Positions 1 through 10,569 of a DNA stretch of 64,000 nucleotides are shown here, piece by piece. The stretch comes from Spodoptera frugiperda (Eukaryota > Arthropoda > Insecta > Lepidoptera > Noctuidae), in contig NC_064215.1 in assembly GCF_023101765.2 (NCBI RefSeq), forward strand, positions 9,052,001-9,116,000. Direction: 5' to 3'. The position numbers and the translations under genes are program-made. A model generated the notes under the pieces. It ran no database searches. It was not told where the DNA came from and saw only the letters and a list, made by a program, of their open reading frames with translations. The number at the start of each line of letters is the position of its first letter. Positions within the stretch are counted from its first letter, which is position 1.

Positions 1-97
1 AATAGTCCTGCATCAACCGGGGATTGTCCTTTGGTGTACTTCCATAGTGCATACAGGGATAATCGCCGGCTGATGTCCCATTACATTTAGATTAAAA

Positions 98-440
98 TTG
101 TTCAACGGGCCTCTGCGAGTTGGCTTCGGCCCCTCGTACGCCTTCCAAAGGTCCGGGACCCTGTGGCCCCGTGATTATGTTAAGAACAGACATAATAATA
201 ATAATAATCCTTCCATGCCGGTTTCGGCTACGGCGACCGTTTCTGGACTACTGGCGAAGATAGATAGATTGGGAAGATTGAGAAGCAAGGTAATTGGGCC
301 TCCAGTAACCTCACTCACACAACGAAACAACGCAAGCGTTGTTCCACGTCGGTTTTCTGTGTGGCCATGGTATTACTCTGGTCAAGCCAGCCCAGCAATG
401 CCGAAGCATAGCTCTCCTCCACTTAAAACCACACCTCTTT
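98..440 (+). repeat. Dispersed noctuid-type repeat, family B
   Basis: This stretch shares segments with 3900-4160, 6825-7190 and 41385-41434: a G-rich 'gggaagattg' part, a 'cctcactcacacaacg' part with the small palindrome AACGCAAGCGTT, and an end resembling 'gccgaagcatggctctcc'. The long reading frame here is interrupted repeat DNA with low-complexity (aat)n, not a gene. The repeat class is not certain; a SINE or a non-autonomous DNA element are both possible. Confidence 0.6.
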
Positions 441-2190
441 TAGTTCATCAACAGTAATCAGTCTTTTCAAGCCAGCTCGTCGATTAATGGTTCTTTTAAA
501 TATTATTGTGTCACTGAAACATTAATCATCAATTATAAATGTGTATCAGTACATTATATTTCAACGTAATCGGTCCCAAATTGAGCGCGCGCTCAACAAA
601 TCCTAATTAAACTGGTGTACAATGAAATATGACGCGAGTACCGACAAATGTTATGTTTTGAAGATAATTGTGACATACTGCTTGACTTACATATTGTTGC
701 GCTGTTGGTGTAAAGTATGAGTGGAGCTGATATTTGCAGTGGAATCTCATATCTCTTAATATCACCGTAGAGGTAGATAGGAAAGAATGGATATACACTA
801 ACACACGCTAGTTAGCTAGTGTGTTTATTTCGGTTAATCTCTGAAATGGCTGGACCGATTTTGACGGGATTTTCTTGACTGATGTACTAAAGAGTTACTA
901 AGGCTACTTTTATTTTAGAAAATATGTGTTTTAAGAAAAATATAATAAATCATATTCTGTCAGAAGTCATTATTCTGCGCGGACGAAGTAGTAGACAGCA
1001 ATTATCCGTTAAATAAAATTATTTTTATTCGATGTTCGCAGTGCCAATTAAAACCTAGTATCTAAAGCTTAGCAAATACGAGTATTTTTACTGCGATTAA
1101 AATATATATGCATTTTTGAAAAGCACATGTTTCGCAACTCAAATGCAGACCTTTTGTTATTTTTCCAAGTCACCTAACTATCAAAAGAGTAAAAAGAAAA
1201 CACAAAACATTAACATATAAATAAAAGAGATTGCATTCAGTAACAAAGTTTAAGACGAGACAGTTGCAACTTGCAAGCGAAATGTTTAAATTTCTAATGT
1301 GTCACTTGTCAACTAGGTCGTTTGTAAACTTTCACAATTTAAAAGAATGCAAATGGAATGCGCTTTTTCTTTATTCTACATCTACTATACAGAAAAGAAA
1401 CTAAATCTTTTGTAGATATACATACGAGTAGGTATTGTGTAGACATTATAATTGCAAAGACAAGAATAGATGATTATTTTTTATTTTAATGTGCGTCTTT
1501 TACATTATTTTAAAATATTAGACACGTATTTTTTATTTTCTTAGGGAAACAAATACTTTCGAAGATATACCGATTGGAATGAGGTATTTCACTATTTGTT
1601 CCTACTTCTAAACTTTGATCCGTTTTATCTAACCATTGTTATTTTATATGTATGTCAAAATAAAAAAAAATACGTGTCTCATATTACCGTACCTAACTGA
1701 CGGACCAGTGCTACTGCTACCGTAAGTAGTATAAAAAAGATTGGCTACGATACTCGTAGCTGCTACGCCGTAGCTCGACTACGACAAGTCTACGCCTCTA
1801 CGAGACGAATAACGACAAAAGTTTTGCTACGATAACATTCATAATTATTATTCTCTGTTTAACATTTTGGACTGAGAACCTACAGTTAACTGTTTTATCT
1901 ACAAAGAGGTTAATAAAAACTCCCGAACAATACTCATCTGTCGTGTAAAACTTCTAAGGAAACAAAACAAATAAAAAAGCAAAGAATTTGTCCTCCGTAC
2001 TACAGACCGCGTGTTAAAAAACTTCGATTGCTCTTTAAAAACCTTATTTCTTTAGTTGTGAACCAATAATTCGTTTTCAGACTCAAGTTATTTGTCACTT
2101 GTAACGAAATAAAACGTATTCCCTAAAGGATTAGATTGTTGTTAACAAGTTGCTGGGGCAATAAAATTCTAGATGATTGTTCGTGCTGAT
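441..2190. other. AT-rich intergenic DNA
   Basis: No gene is supported here. Around 815-910 the text resembles the degraded 3' part of a common lepidopteran LINE ('ctgaaatggctggaccga'). Around 1715-1850 there is a cryptic simple region in which CTACG and its complement recur many times. The rest is AT-rich with no recognisable signal. Confidence 0.6.
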
Positions 2191-2330
2191 CTGCTTCGTT
2201 GGTCGAGTGGTTGCAAGTACCACTGCCAAGCAAGGGGTCTCGGGTTCGATTCCTGGGCAAAGTCTATTTTTGGTTTTTCGATAATTATTCAGTAGTAGCA
2301 GGAATAGAAACTTTCGTTGTCTATTAACAA
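2191..2330 (+). repeat. tRNA-derived SINE, family I, 5' part
   Basis: The head has a pol III A-box-like stretch ('ggtcgagtggttgcaagt') and a B box GGTTCGATTCC, followed by a body shared with the copies at 8243-8510 and 5923-6602. The homology fades after about 2330, so the copy is 3'-truncated or diverged. It is not a functional tRNA gene because the arms do not fold into a proper cloverleaf and the same unit recurs in the window. Confidence 0.75.
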
Positions 2331-2565
2331 AATATGTAAACAAGAAGTATAAAACACATTCAGAACATTTCAGCTAACTCCACAATGTAAAAACTGTATT
2401 GGATTAGTACTATCGTAATTAAGTTTTCAATTATTATGAAAGTTGTCGATAACACCGCACAAATTAATTTTAACGTCCAAAACATAAAGCTGATCAAAAT
2501 TAATTAGAGTTTAATTCAATAAATTGCTCAGTATATTGTATGTAGTTTAAACTAAATGACTGCAA

Positions 2566-2752
2566 TGTGGCTTCACATTTGGCGCAGTGGTTAGGCAACT
2601 GGCTGCCGTATAATTTGTCGCGGGTTCGATTCCCGCACCGGACAACACTTTGTGTGAACCACAGATTGTTGTACCGGATCTGGGTGTAATGTATATGTGA
2701 AATTGTAAGTTTTTAATCGCACCCACAACACAGGAGAAAATATTAGAATGGG
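2566..2752 (+). repeat. tRNA-derived SINE, family II
   Basis: A tRNA-like head contains 'ggcgcagtggttaggcaac' and a B box GGTTCGATTCC at about 2623-2633. It is followed by a body ('tgtgaaccacagattgttg', then 'cgcacccacaacacaggag') that reappears inverted at 48960-49155 and, in part, at 21415-21530. Sharing of head plus body between loci identifies a SINE rather than a tRNA gene. Confidence 0.8.
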
Positions 2753-3353
2753 TCACTTTTAATAAAAAATTAAATATTACAAAGATTAATGAATTATATT
2801 TTACCCGTGGTAATGCGCATAAAAGTAAACGCATCATTAAATTCATTTTTCTGCAAACCAAAAGAAATAACATTTTTGCTGTTGAAGAATTATAAAAAAC
2901 CAATAAAACTTGTCAAAGGTATTTACAGTCATCAAAGGCATGACATTCAAGCATTCACAACATGGAACTCACACAAATATCCTTATAAAACAATAATTCA
3001 TATTCTGCGAATTTATTTCACTGCATTTCGACACCGGTCACTGAATTTAAAAAATGTCTTTATAAATAAAAGCAGAAATGTTCAAAAATATTTATTTACT
3101 TTTGTGATATCAATAAAAACATTGAATAATAATATTTCATAAATATTTTTCCAGTTATTCCTTGTAGTGGTAAGCAAATGAATTTCAGGGCTATTTTAAA
3201 AGAAGTCAATTTTAGTCTATGAATAAAAGTTTTCTGTATAAATAATTACACACAACTGACACCGCCCCTATTAACGTACGAGTATCAACAAGTTTCATGT
3301 TCCCAAATAACAATTCAACTGACATCGAATACCTTAAAACTTTGACAAATTGG
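2753..3353. other. AT-rich intergenic DNA
   Basis: Apart from short open frames in AT-rich sequence with no codon bias, I see nothing here. Confidence 0.55.
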
Positions 3354-3664
3354 GTGATTTTCCACCAGAGAAGTGCTATGTAGCGCAACATAGATACATA
3401 AATAATCATCATATGTGGCCGTTTCCACTGATACTAATCTATGTAGCTGTGCGAGAAAGATGCGCAGCTCAAGTATACGAGGTATCGAAAGTAGGGAAGC
3501 CATCTATATCACATATCCATAGCACGCATCTTTCCATATAAAAAACATAGCTTAGCTGAGTCCGTTTCCACCAGAGCTAAGCTATGTGTACCAATAAATA
3601 CGATTGTTGGAAGCCAAACATATCCACAACAACGGAACATAGCACACCTCTGATGGAAAAGCAC
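3354..3664. mobile_element. Foldback MITE, family 'TTTCCACCAGAG', copy A
   Basis: The ends are inverted: GTGATTTTCCACCAGAG on the left against the complement of CTCTGATGGAAAAGCAC on the right. Further copies of the TTTCCACC/GGTGGAAA motif and a 'catagcttagctga' half-palindrome lie inside. A second copy is at 5340-5730 and a partial one at 33205-33338. No coding capacity and no clear target duplication were seen, so the superfamily is unassigned. Confidence 0.75.
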
Positions 3665-3899
3665 TCTTATACTGAAATCGGTCGCTATTACTTCGAGTTA
3701 TACTCGTCACAAAACTCCATCCGAAGTTGTTTCGTCAAATGATTGCTTGTTTATGTTAGCTTCAATTTAAAGTAACGGGTTGTTTAATGATAGCTCGAGT
3801 TTCCGTTCAGTACGTAAGAGATGTTATTTGTTTAATGTTTTATAACTCGTGTTTTTTACCGTATCGTGGTGTCTTCTTATTATTATTTTTGTATGGTAT

Positions 3900-4160
3900 A
3901 TAGTAAGCAATCGCCGCCGACTATAGTCACCCGAAACGCAAGAGGCGTTATAAGTGCGTTAGAAATTTAAGGTTTTTGGGGAATCAGGGATTGGGAAGGT
4001 TAGGAAGTAGGGGTAATTAGGCTTCCGTTAACGTCACTTACACAACGCAAGCGTTGTTCAACGTCAGTTATCTGTGAGGCCCTGGTATCACACCCGTCGA
4101 ACCGGCCCATTCATGCTGAAGCATTGCTCTCTTACACTTGACCTGGATAAGGTCAATCTA
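3900..4160 (+). repeat. Dispersed repeat, family B, copy 2
   Basis: It contains the same ordered segments as 98-440: 'cacccgaaacgcaagaggcg', 'gggattgggaaggttaggaa', the AACGCAAGCGTT palindrome, and a tail ending near 'gccgaagcatgg' in diverged form. The first segment is the one amplified in tandem at 8860-9027. Confidence 0.65.
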
Positions 4161-4801
4161 AATGAACAATCTGTTTTTATCCAAAATCTATGAACTAAGA
4201 AAATCACTTTATTTACACGAACCTACTAATATAAGTATTAAGATTTTGATTTAAGAATAGTAATTAATTTTCGCCGTAAGAGTATTAAGAAATTGAAAAG
4301 TTTTGATTGTATTTTGCACGTATTTTGCCTTTTATAGTACAAAATCTGTTCGAGTTATTTTAAAGAAATATTTAAATAACTTAACTCTTTATTCGTAAGA
4401 TTGTGTTAACGAGAAACTGCAAGACAGCTTTCTGTACAAAACTTCTTACTAAATGGAGGAACTGGGAATTTGAGCGAAGAAAATGAATCGCTAACTTTCT
4501 TAGAGTGAAGATTTCCTTGGACTAATGCACTGCGGGACTTATTTAATTAATATTTCATATAAAGAGGTAATGTTGTTAGTTATGCATACAGTCGCGTGCT
4601 ATACTCATTTAAAGTACGCTGAAAGTATGCAAATTTAAATTAAAGTAAGCTTAAGGAGTAAGGATGTGTGAGTGTGATGGAGTTTTTGAATTGAGACAAA
4701 AGTACGTGTTTGTAATGTTATTGTTAATTCCGCATGTTCAGAAAGTAGAAAAAAATATTACGACGTAGGTATAACAAATATTAGGTATACTCTATCGTTG
4801 C
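4161..4801. other. AT-rich intergenic DNA
   Basis: No gene or repeat was recognised. This is the 5' flank of the LINE fragment that follows. Confidence 0.5.
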
Positions 4802-4814
4802 AAATCGACTTAAC

Positions 4815-4942
4815 TTTTTTTTGAGGACGGAGAAACCTTCAATGACTTCTCTCACCTTTGGCGAGGCGAGAGGGAGTGTTAGAATCTTACTGGTGAAAAG
4901 CCTAAACCTTGGTAAACCCACTAGACATTACGTAGCTCCGGG
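4815..4942 (-). mobile_element. 5'-truncated R1-clade LINE fragment (3' end only) with 13-bp TSD
   Basis: The stretch runs from a poly(T) (minus-strand poly(A)) through 'caatgacttctctcacc' to 'gtagctccggg', matching the 3' UTR of the full-length element at 10553-16767. Perfect 13-bp direct repeats AAATCGACTTAAC at 4802-4814 and 4943-4955 flank it. The insertion is therefore a separate target-primed event, and its 5' boundary coincides with the recurrent one described in the findings. Confidence 0.85.
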
Positions 4943-5339
4943 AAATCGACTTAACCTAGATATGAAAGCGCAATATAATATTTATTCTAATCTTGCGTGT
5001 ATGACGCATCTAACAAATAGAAGACTGAGAAATCTTTAACAAAGCACACTCCTGCAACCACAAACCCAATGAAGAGTTCCTCAACTATTTGTAAAGTAAC
5101 ACCACAACGGAAGGGAGTAATCAACATAGCTCATCAAAAATAACCCCTATTAATTCCTAATGTCCCTCCGAGAGGTCAGAAAATGACACTTTACACAAGT
5201 TCTTTAAGTGGAACACACTCCGGAGTGACCTCGTTCTAGTGATGTACCGCCACTTACTACAAGGGTCATTAAATTCTATTTGTTCGCGATTAACGAACCG
5301 ACTAGTCCACATTCTCATTTTCCGTCACATTTCCATAAG

Positions 5340-5730
5340 GCTGATTTTCTACCAGAGATGTGTTATGAAGCTATGCTACGAAGATGTAATAGGTAAGCTG
5401 TGAAACTATGTTAAGACACAAAGAAAGAAAAACAGTTTATTTGCACCGTAACAAAAATAATTAACAGAAATAAAAAATAAAATAAAGGTGATATGTGACC
5501 GTTTCCACTGATACTAAGCTATGTAGTTGTACGAGGAAGATGAGCAGCTCGAGTATGCGATGTATCGATATTAGGGAAGCCATCCATAGCACGCATCTTT
5601 CCATATAAAAACATAGCTTAGCTGAATCCGTTTCCACCAGTGCTAATCTATGTGTACCAATGAATATGATTGGTGGAAGCCAAACGCATCCACAGCAATA
5701 TAACATAGCACATTTCTGGTGGAAAAGCAC
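5340..5730. mobile_element. Foldback MITE, family 'TTTCCACCAGAG', copy B
   Basis: Its ends 'gctgattttctaccagag' and 'ttctggtggaaaagcac' are inverted. The interior is closely related to 3354-3664 over most of its length, with an extra AT-rich insert around 5405-5490. Non-coding. Confidence 0.75.
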
Positions 5731-5922
5731 CCTAATGTGAGTATATAAGTGTTATATTTAGGTATAAAGGACAAGATATGTCTTGAATGTTCTTGAGTCA
5801 TAATTTTGGTTAACCTTAAATTAAATTAGCCGTGTGTGGTTTTGTATTACCTACATTTGTAATTCTCCTTAGCCATGTGTCTTTTTGCTTCAGAACTCTG
5901 ATAAAATAAAAATATCTATGCA

Positions 5923-6602
5923 ACGTCACGCTTTTTATCCTTGAAGGGGTAGGCAGAGGTGCACATTAGGGCGCTATCCTATACAAATTCAGTATACACC
6001 CACTTTTCATCATTTGTAATAAGGTCTATATAGTGCATATAAATGGGGGTGAGCCTGTTGTCATCAAGGCTCGGATACCGGTTAAATTTTCAAACCGTTA
6101 TTATGTACTTGTACGCAAAACCTTTACATTGGGTTTCGTTCGCGAAACCGGTTTTTTTAAACCGGTATTTGGAACAGTATTTTCATAAAGGTTTTTTCGG
6201 ATTAACCGGTTTAGAGCAATAAAAACCGGTTAATACGACGCACATCAAAGAAACGCCGCGCGCTGTTCAGCTTATTTCAATAATAATATTTCAACGCGTG
6301 TACCGACATGCCCCTCGTCGAATAAACCGGTTAATTTAGGTTAAAATAAAGTTCTTTAATGTTCACGTTCTTAAGAAAAGTTCGGAGGAAAACCGATATA
6401 AACCGGTATTAACCGGTATTTTTTAAACCGGTTCCGAGCCTTGGTTGTCATAAATTGGACACCATTCCAGACTCTGTGCTACTACTGAGAAATTTTCGAA
6501 AAACCGAAAAAACCCAGTAATCCTTTGCCCGACCTGGGCATCGAACCGGAGACCCCTTGTCCGGCAGTCGAACTTGCAACCACTCGACTAACAACCCAGT
6601 CA
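5923..6602 (-). repeat. tRNA-derived SINE, family I, split by a hAT-like insertion
   Basis: The tRNA-like head is at 6602-6500 on the minus strand (the B-box complement 'catcgaaccgg' is diverged). The body and tail are at 6064-5923 ('ggggtaggcagaggtgcac'). Between them lies a 379-bp element (6065-6443) with an 8-bp target duplication, so the SINE is the older insertion. The complete copy at 8243-8510 shows the uninterrupted order. Confidence 0.8.
6065..6443. mobile_element. hAT-like non-autonomous element with nine ACCGGT motifs
   Basis: The ends are inverted repeats (CAAGGCTCGGATACCGGTT on the left; the right end reads CAAGGCTCGGAACCGGTTT on the opposite strand). The element is flanked by a perfect 8-bp duplication GTTGTCAT at 6057-6064 and 6444-6451, the hallmark length of hAT transposons. 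It encodes no transposase. ACCGGT occurs nine times in 379 bp, five of them as the full octamer AACCGGTT (6146, 6204, 6224, 6325, 6426). Superfamily assignment rests on TSD length and TIR only. Confidence 0.8.
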
Positions 6603-6824
6603 AATCAATTGAAGTACACGTACAAAACAGATTCATTCACACATGCAATTCAAACCGTTCTTACCCCAGAAACCGACCACAGGATTCCTTTCAAACTACA
6701 CCAGTTTTATGGTGATAATAACGTTGTAAGTAGAGGAACATAGAGTATTCCATTACCCCAGTTATGTGTGGTTGTAGCATAACATCGTAGACGGTCTCTT
6801 TATCTTGCTGAGCACAACGGTAAA

Positions 6825-7190
6825 GGGCCGGCTTAGAAAACACCAAGCGCCACGGGGTGATACTGAGAGAGTGTTTCTAGATGTGGCTTTTGATGGTAAG
6901 TTGGTAAACTTGTTTTTGTATTAATAGAAAATAAAATGGCAATTCTTAATCTCATTCGAAGTGTGGGAGAGCCATGCTTCGGCACGAATGGGCCGGCTAG
7001 ACCGGAGTGATACCACAGCCTCACAGAAAACCGACGTGAAACAACGCATGCGTTGAGTTTCGTTGCGTGAGTGTTATCCCCCTTCTAAATCTTCCCAATC
7101 CCCAGTTTCCCAATAACACTTAAATTCCTAATCCCCAAAAGGCTGGCAACGCACTTGTAACGCTTCTGGTGTTTCGGGTATCCATGGGCA
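6825..7190 (-). repeat. Dispersed repeat, family B, copy 3 (inverted)
   Basis: Inverted relative to 98-440: 'gagccatgcttcggcacgaa' at about 6969, the palindromic AACGCATGCGTT segment, and 'aacgcacttgtaacgcttct' near 7147, followed by 'ggtgtttcgggtatccatgg'. It is one of the more complete copies of the family in the window. Confidence 0.65.
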
Positions 7191-8242
7191 TTGTCTCATA
7201 TAACGGCATTCCCGATATTAATCCATATCTTAACTTACTAGATTTCCTCAAAGCCTTGTCGTCTCCAAATCCTATAGATCTTAGTTCCCTATACATTCCA
7301 AGCGGACAGCTTCGCTCGTTGCTATCGTGAGCATCTCAGCACGACACCATTCACTAAATGAATACCTTTGCAAAGTGACGGGCAGCCATTCTGCCTCGAT
7401 GCTGGTCTGAATATGAATTGTTTGAAAATGTTACTTATTCACTTGTGTTGTGGTTTCAAGTTGTTTGGTTTGTGTTGCCTGTGATTCTTGTGTTATGTGT
7501 GCGGTTAGATGGTATGCAAAAGTGGTTAGTGGATATGAATATTTGTGGAGTTAGTGAAATTGTTCCTTTTCAATTAATTCTGATTATACACCTCTGTACA
7601 ATATGTGACTGTTAACTTCAATGGTACATAGTAAAACAACTGTCTTACCACTGTACTCAGGATCATTTAATGGTTACTTAACCCAGTCTTGTTTTCGTAA
7701 TAAAATCGTTACTAAGGAAATAGTTTAAGTAATCATTAAATGTCTTTGAGTGCGGCAGTTAAAGGTTAATAAATTTTTAAATAATTGGTCAATCAACAAA
7801 TCTTCTGCATATATGTGTAGGTATATATTAAAAAAACTTTATCAAAATAAACATATTCTTTTTTTGAAAAATACGAAACAAGAATCCACCAAGTGGCCAG
7901 TATTTTATTACCGAATCCCCTAATTTGTACTTAAGAGAAACTCCCATAAAAGTTAAAGACAGTTTCCATAAGTAGGTATGTACCTCGATCAAAATCTTCG
8001 TTTTTCTTTACACAATTCGGTTAACTCGGAACATTTTGTTTGGCAATATTTTACAAGCAAAAGCGACATTTTGTGTTCTTCCTTGAAACGTATAAATTGA
8101 GATCATTTATTTGGATGGTACTTTTTATTTATTTTTCGGTAAAGTTTTATATTTGTTCGGTTCGGTATTAGGGAGGGTTTTAAAGGAGTCTCATTATCAT
8201 GTTCTTTGTTTGGCAAACTTTTAATACCTAATTAATTATTTG
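7191..8242. other. Intergenic DNA with a MITE-like unit
   Basis: No gene is supported; the short open frame near 7418-7615 has no recognisable domain. A MITE-like unit is listed separately at 7646-7760. The rest is AT-rich. Confidence 0.5.
7646..7760. mobile_element. Small MITE, family 'GCACTCAGGATCATTTAATG', copy 1
   Basis: The left end (tactcaggatcatttaatgg) is inverted at the right end (ttaaatgtctttgagtgcgg), with a poly-A/T-rich core. Related units lie at 31382-31512 and 41897-42002, with the same end-to-end symmetry and no coding sequence. Confidence 0.65.
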
Positions 8243-8510
8243 ACTGCCTCGTTGACCGAGTGGTTGCAAGTGCGACTGCCGGGTAAGGGGTCTCGGGTTC
8301 GATTCCCGGGTCGGGCTTTTTTCGGTTTTTCGAAAATTTCTCAGTGGTAGCACGGAGTCTGGAAATGTGCCCGGTATATGGCAATAGGCTCACCACCTAT
8401 TACATGGGACTTACAACATAAATTGTGAAATATGGGTGAACATTGGCATTATGTGCCATAATGTGCACCTCTGCCTACCCCTTCGCGGATTAAAGGTGTG
8501 ACGTAATAAA
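8243..8510 (+). repeat. tRNA-derived SINE, family I, most complete copy
   Basis: The head 'gttgaccgagtggttgcaag' (A-box-like) and GGTTCGATTCC (B box, 8296-8306) form a tRNA-like 5' region. It is followed by 'ttttcggtttttcgaaaat', a body with 'ggctcaccacctattacatg', and a 3' end 'aggtgtgacgtaata' with an A-rich tail. Partial copies lie at 2191, 5923 and 20670. Transcription by RNA polymerase III is expected of the class, not shown here. Confidence 0.85.
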
Positions 8511-8859
8511 AAAATATTACTTACCAATTAAAACACTCGTCTACAGATTACGAACAAGTTTCTCGTTAATTAAAAAGTTTACATTCATAAATCCCATCTG
8601 CAAGTTCGTATTGTTTGTTTGATATTGTTTCAACATTCGTTTGTTTGATAACTTACCTATCCGTGTTCCGACTTCAGACGGAGATAAAGTCTAGAAAATT
8701 TCCAACGCTCCCGAAAAATGTTACAAAAATATTTTGTTTTTATAATTCGTTTTCGTTTTTGTTTTCGTGTTTTTCATGTAACATCAGCCTTAACCAGTTG
8801 ATTATAACTATTGTTACATAAAATAAACATTGAATTCCTTAACTTTTTGAAAATGCACC

Positions 8860-9027
8860 GCCCATAGACACATGAAACACCAGAGGCGTTACGAGTGCGT
8901 TGCCCATAAACACCCGAAACATCAGAGGCGTTACGAGTGCGTTGCCCATAAACACCCGAAACACCAGAGGCGTTACGAGTGCGTTGCCCATAAACACCCG
9001 AAACACCAGAGGCGTTACAGGTGCGTT
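8860..9027 (+). repeat. Four tandem 42-bp units derived from repeat family B
   Basis: Units start at 8860, 8902, 8944 and 8986 with exactly 42-bp spacing. Each contains 'cccgaaacaccagaggcg' followed by 'ttacgagtgcgtt'. The first is the most diverged and the last has 'caggtg' for 'cgagtg'. The same segment occurs once in other family B copies (near 3930 and, inverted, near 7150), so this is a local amplification within one copy. Confidence 0.85.
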
Positions 9028-9718
9028 GCTGATTAAGAATTGAAGGGTTGTTGGGGTATCGAGGATTAGGAAGATTGGGAAGGTGGATAATTAGCTTGTG
9101 CTAATAAAAGATGATTTTTGGCATGAAAGTTCATTAAAAGAAACTTTAAGAGAATGTTCCACAATTCCTAGATAGAAAAAAATACAGATAAATAAAAAGA
9201 TAGTTATATATAAATATGCTTTTTCTTAAGAGAAAGAGTTCACTAAAAACTATCGTTTCAGTTCACAGCATGAAGCTATCGACGTTTACTGTCAATAAAC
9301 TTAAGTTTGCTATAAAATGGCGTTATTTGTAACCCATAAAGGTAGTCCCGCCATCGTAAACCAAAGACAAGATAACACCATACTATACCTATGGAAAATC
9401 GACTAATCGCGACGACATGACATTAAAACGAGATTAACGATCAATTTTATAGATACTACCATAAAATCGCATCTGCATTCAGATAGAAAGATCACTTTTT
9501 GTATTTTATAGGTAGATACTTACCGTTATACACATAGCTTACTAGCTTCTTCTTTCTGCCAGCGGCTTCTATAAAAAGTATCCTATCACCCATGTCAGCT
9601 TGTGCCCTGTCTTTATACCAAATTTCATCAAAATCCGTTCAGTAGTTTCAGCGTGATTGACGGACAAATATTAAAACAAACTTTTACATTTATAATACTA
9701 GCGTGATTCCTAATCAAA
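9028..9718. other. Intergenic DNA with a LINE 3' remnant
   Basis: From about 9590 to 9705 the text ('ttcatcaaaatccgttcagt', then 'tttataatactagcgtga') matches the 3' end common to many lepidopteran RTE-like repeats. The remainder is AT-rich and shows no gene. Confidence 0.55.
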
Positions 9719-10520
9719 TCAAATCAATCAAATCAAAATCATTTATTTCAAATAGACCAGGAAGGCACTTTTGAACGTCAAAGCGAGTGAGTAGTCAACT
9801 CGGACCACATGCCTACGGCCCATTTGGGACGAGTTGGGGAAATTAAAAATAAATTAAATTTTTAGTGGTCAACTCGTCCCACTTCACTACCACAATGAGA
9901 TAAGGTACAGTCAGTAGCAAAAGGGTTAGTGTGGAAATAATAAAGTTCTATTACTTTGTTGAAAACAAAAGATTTTCTAGGAACTTCATTCTATCTATGT
10001 TATCATTTACTTCATAAGTGACCGCCATGACCATTGTTTAAGCCACACATGTTTACTATTCTTAGTAATTTTGGATAACACATGAATTTGTGCGATTGCT
10101 AAAATAAATTTATGTAATACATTATTTAACCGACACTAAAAAAAAGAGGTTCTTACTTCGTAAGAATGTTGTAATATGAAATAATCTATAAATAAAACGA
10201 AAGTAAAGAAACAAAACAATAAAAAAATATTTTTAATCTTGTGTTGCTAACTGTACCAAACATTGATAAAGTTTAAAGAACCATACAAAAAAAAAAGTGG
10301 GACGAGTTGACCACTAAAAATTTTATTTATTTTTAATTTCCCCATCTCGTCCCAAATGGGCCGTAGGCATGTGGTCCGAGTTGACTACTTACTCGTCAAA
10401 GCAAATGTAATAATATTAATAACGTCTGTCTGTCGGTCAGTCCTCTAGTGAAGCTATTTGCTCGTTCCAAAGTGTAGATTCCTATGGAGAAGAACGAGCA
10501 AGAAACTCCATAGGTTACTC
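9719..10520 (+). repeat. Dispersed lepidopteran repeat, split by a long-TIR element
   Basis: The host repeat reads 'caaaatcatttatttcaaat' through 'cttttgaacgtcaaagc', then resumes after 10402 with 'gtcggtcagtcctctagtga' and 'agaacgagcaagaaactcca'. The uninterrupted version of the same order is seen at 32870-33045 in an NTAN1 intron. The inserted element is 9785-10393. Confidence 0.7.
9785..10393. mobile_element. Mutator-like non-autonomous element with about 105-bp TIRs
   Basis: The left arm (9785-9893) and right arm (10298-10393) are near-perfect inverted copies, both carrying 'cccatttgggacgag', 'cctacggccc' and 'gtggtcaactcgtcccac' or equivalents. The element is flanked by a 9-bp direct repeat CGTCAAAGC at 9776-9784 and 10394-10402. 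Long TIRs with a 9-bp duplication are typical of Mutator-like elements. The core of about 400 bp is AT-rich and non-coding. Superfamily is inference from structure. Confidence 0.75.
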
Positions 10521-10538
10521 TTTTTCAATCAGATTTAT

Positions 10539-10552
10539 AATACAATTATGCT
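10539..10552. repeat. Target-site duplication of the full-length LINE (3' copy)
   Basis: AATACAATTATGCT occurs here and again at 16768-16781, with no mismatch. The final T cannot be separated from the poly(T) run that follows. It marks the 3' junction of the minus-strand LINE. Confidence 0.9.
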
Positions 10553-10569
10553 TTTTTTTTTTTTTTTTT

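Noticed and set aside
98..457. 119-codon open frame at the left edge
   Set aside because: Lies within dispersed repeat family B and a simple (aat)n repeat, with related broken copies elsewhere.
2566..2645. Possible tRNA genes (B box GGTTCGATTCC here, at 8296-8306 and, inverted, near 21450 and 49085)
   Set aside because: The units recur with the same non-tRNA body, lack a complete cloverleaf and have A-rich or truncated 3' ends, so they are tRNA-derived SINEs.
8860..9027. CRISPR-like regularly spaced repeats
   Set aside because: The units are contiguous 42-bp tandem copies with no unique spacers, in a eukaryotic genome.
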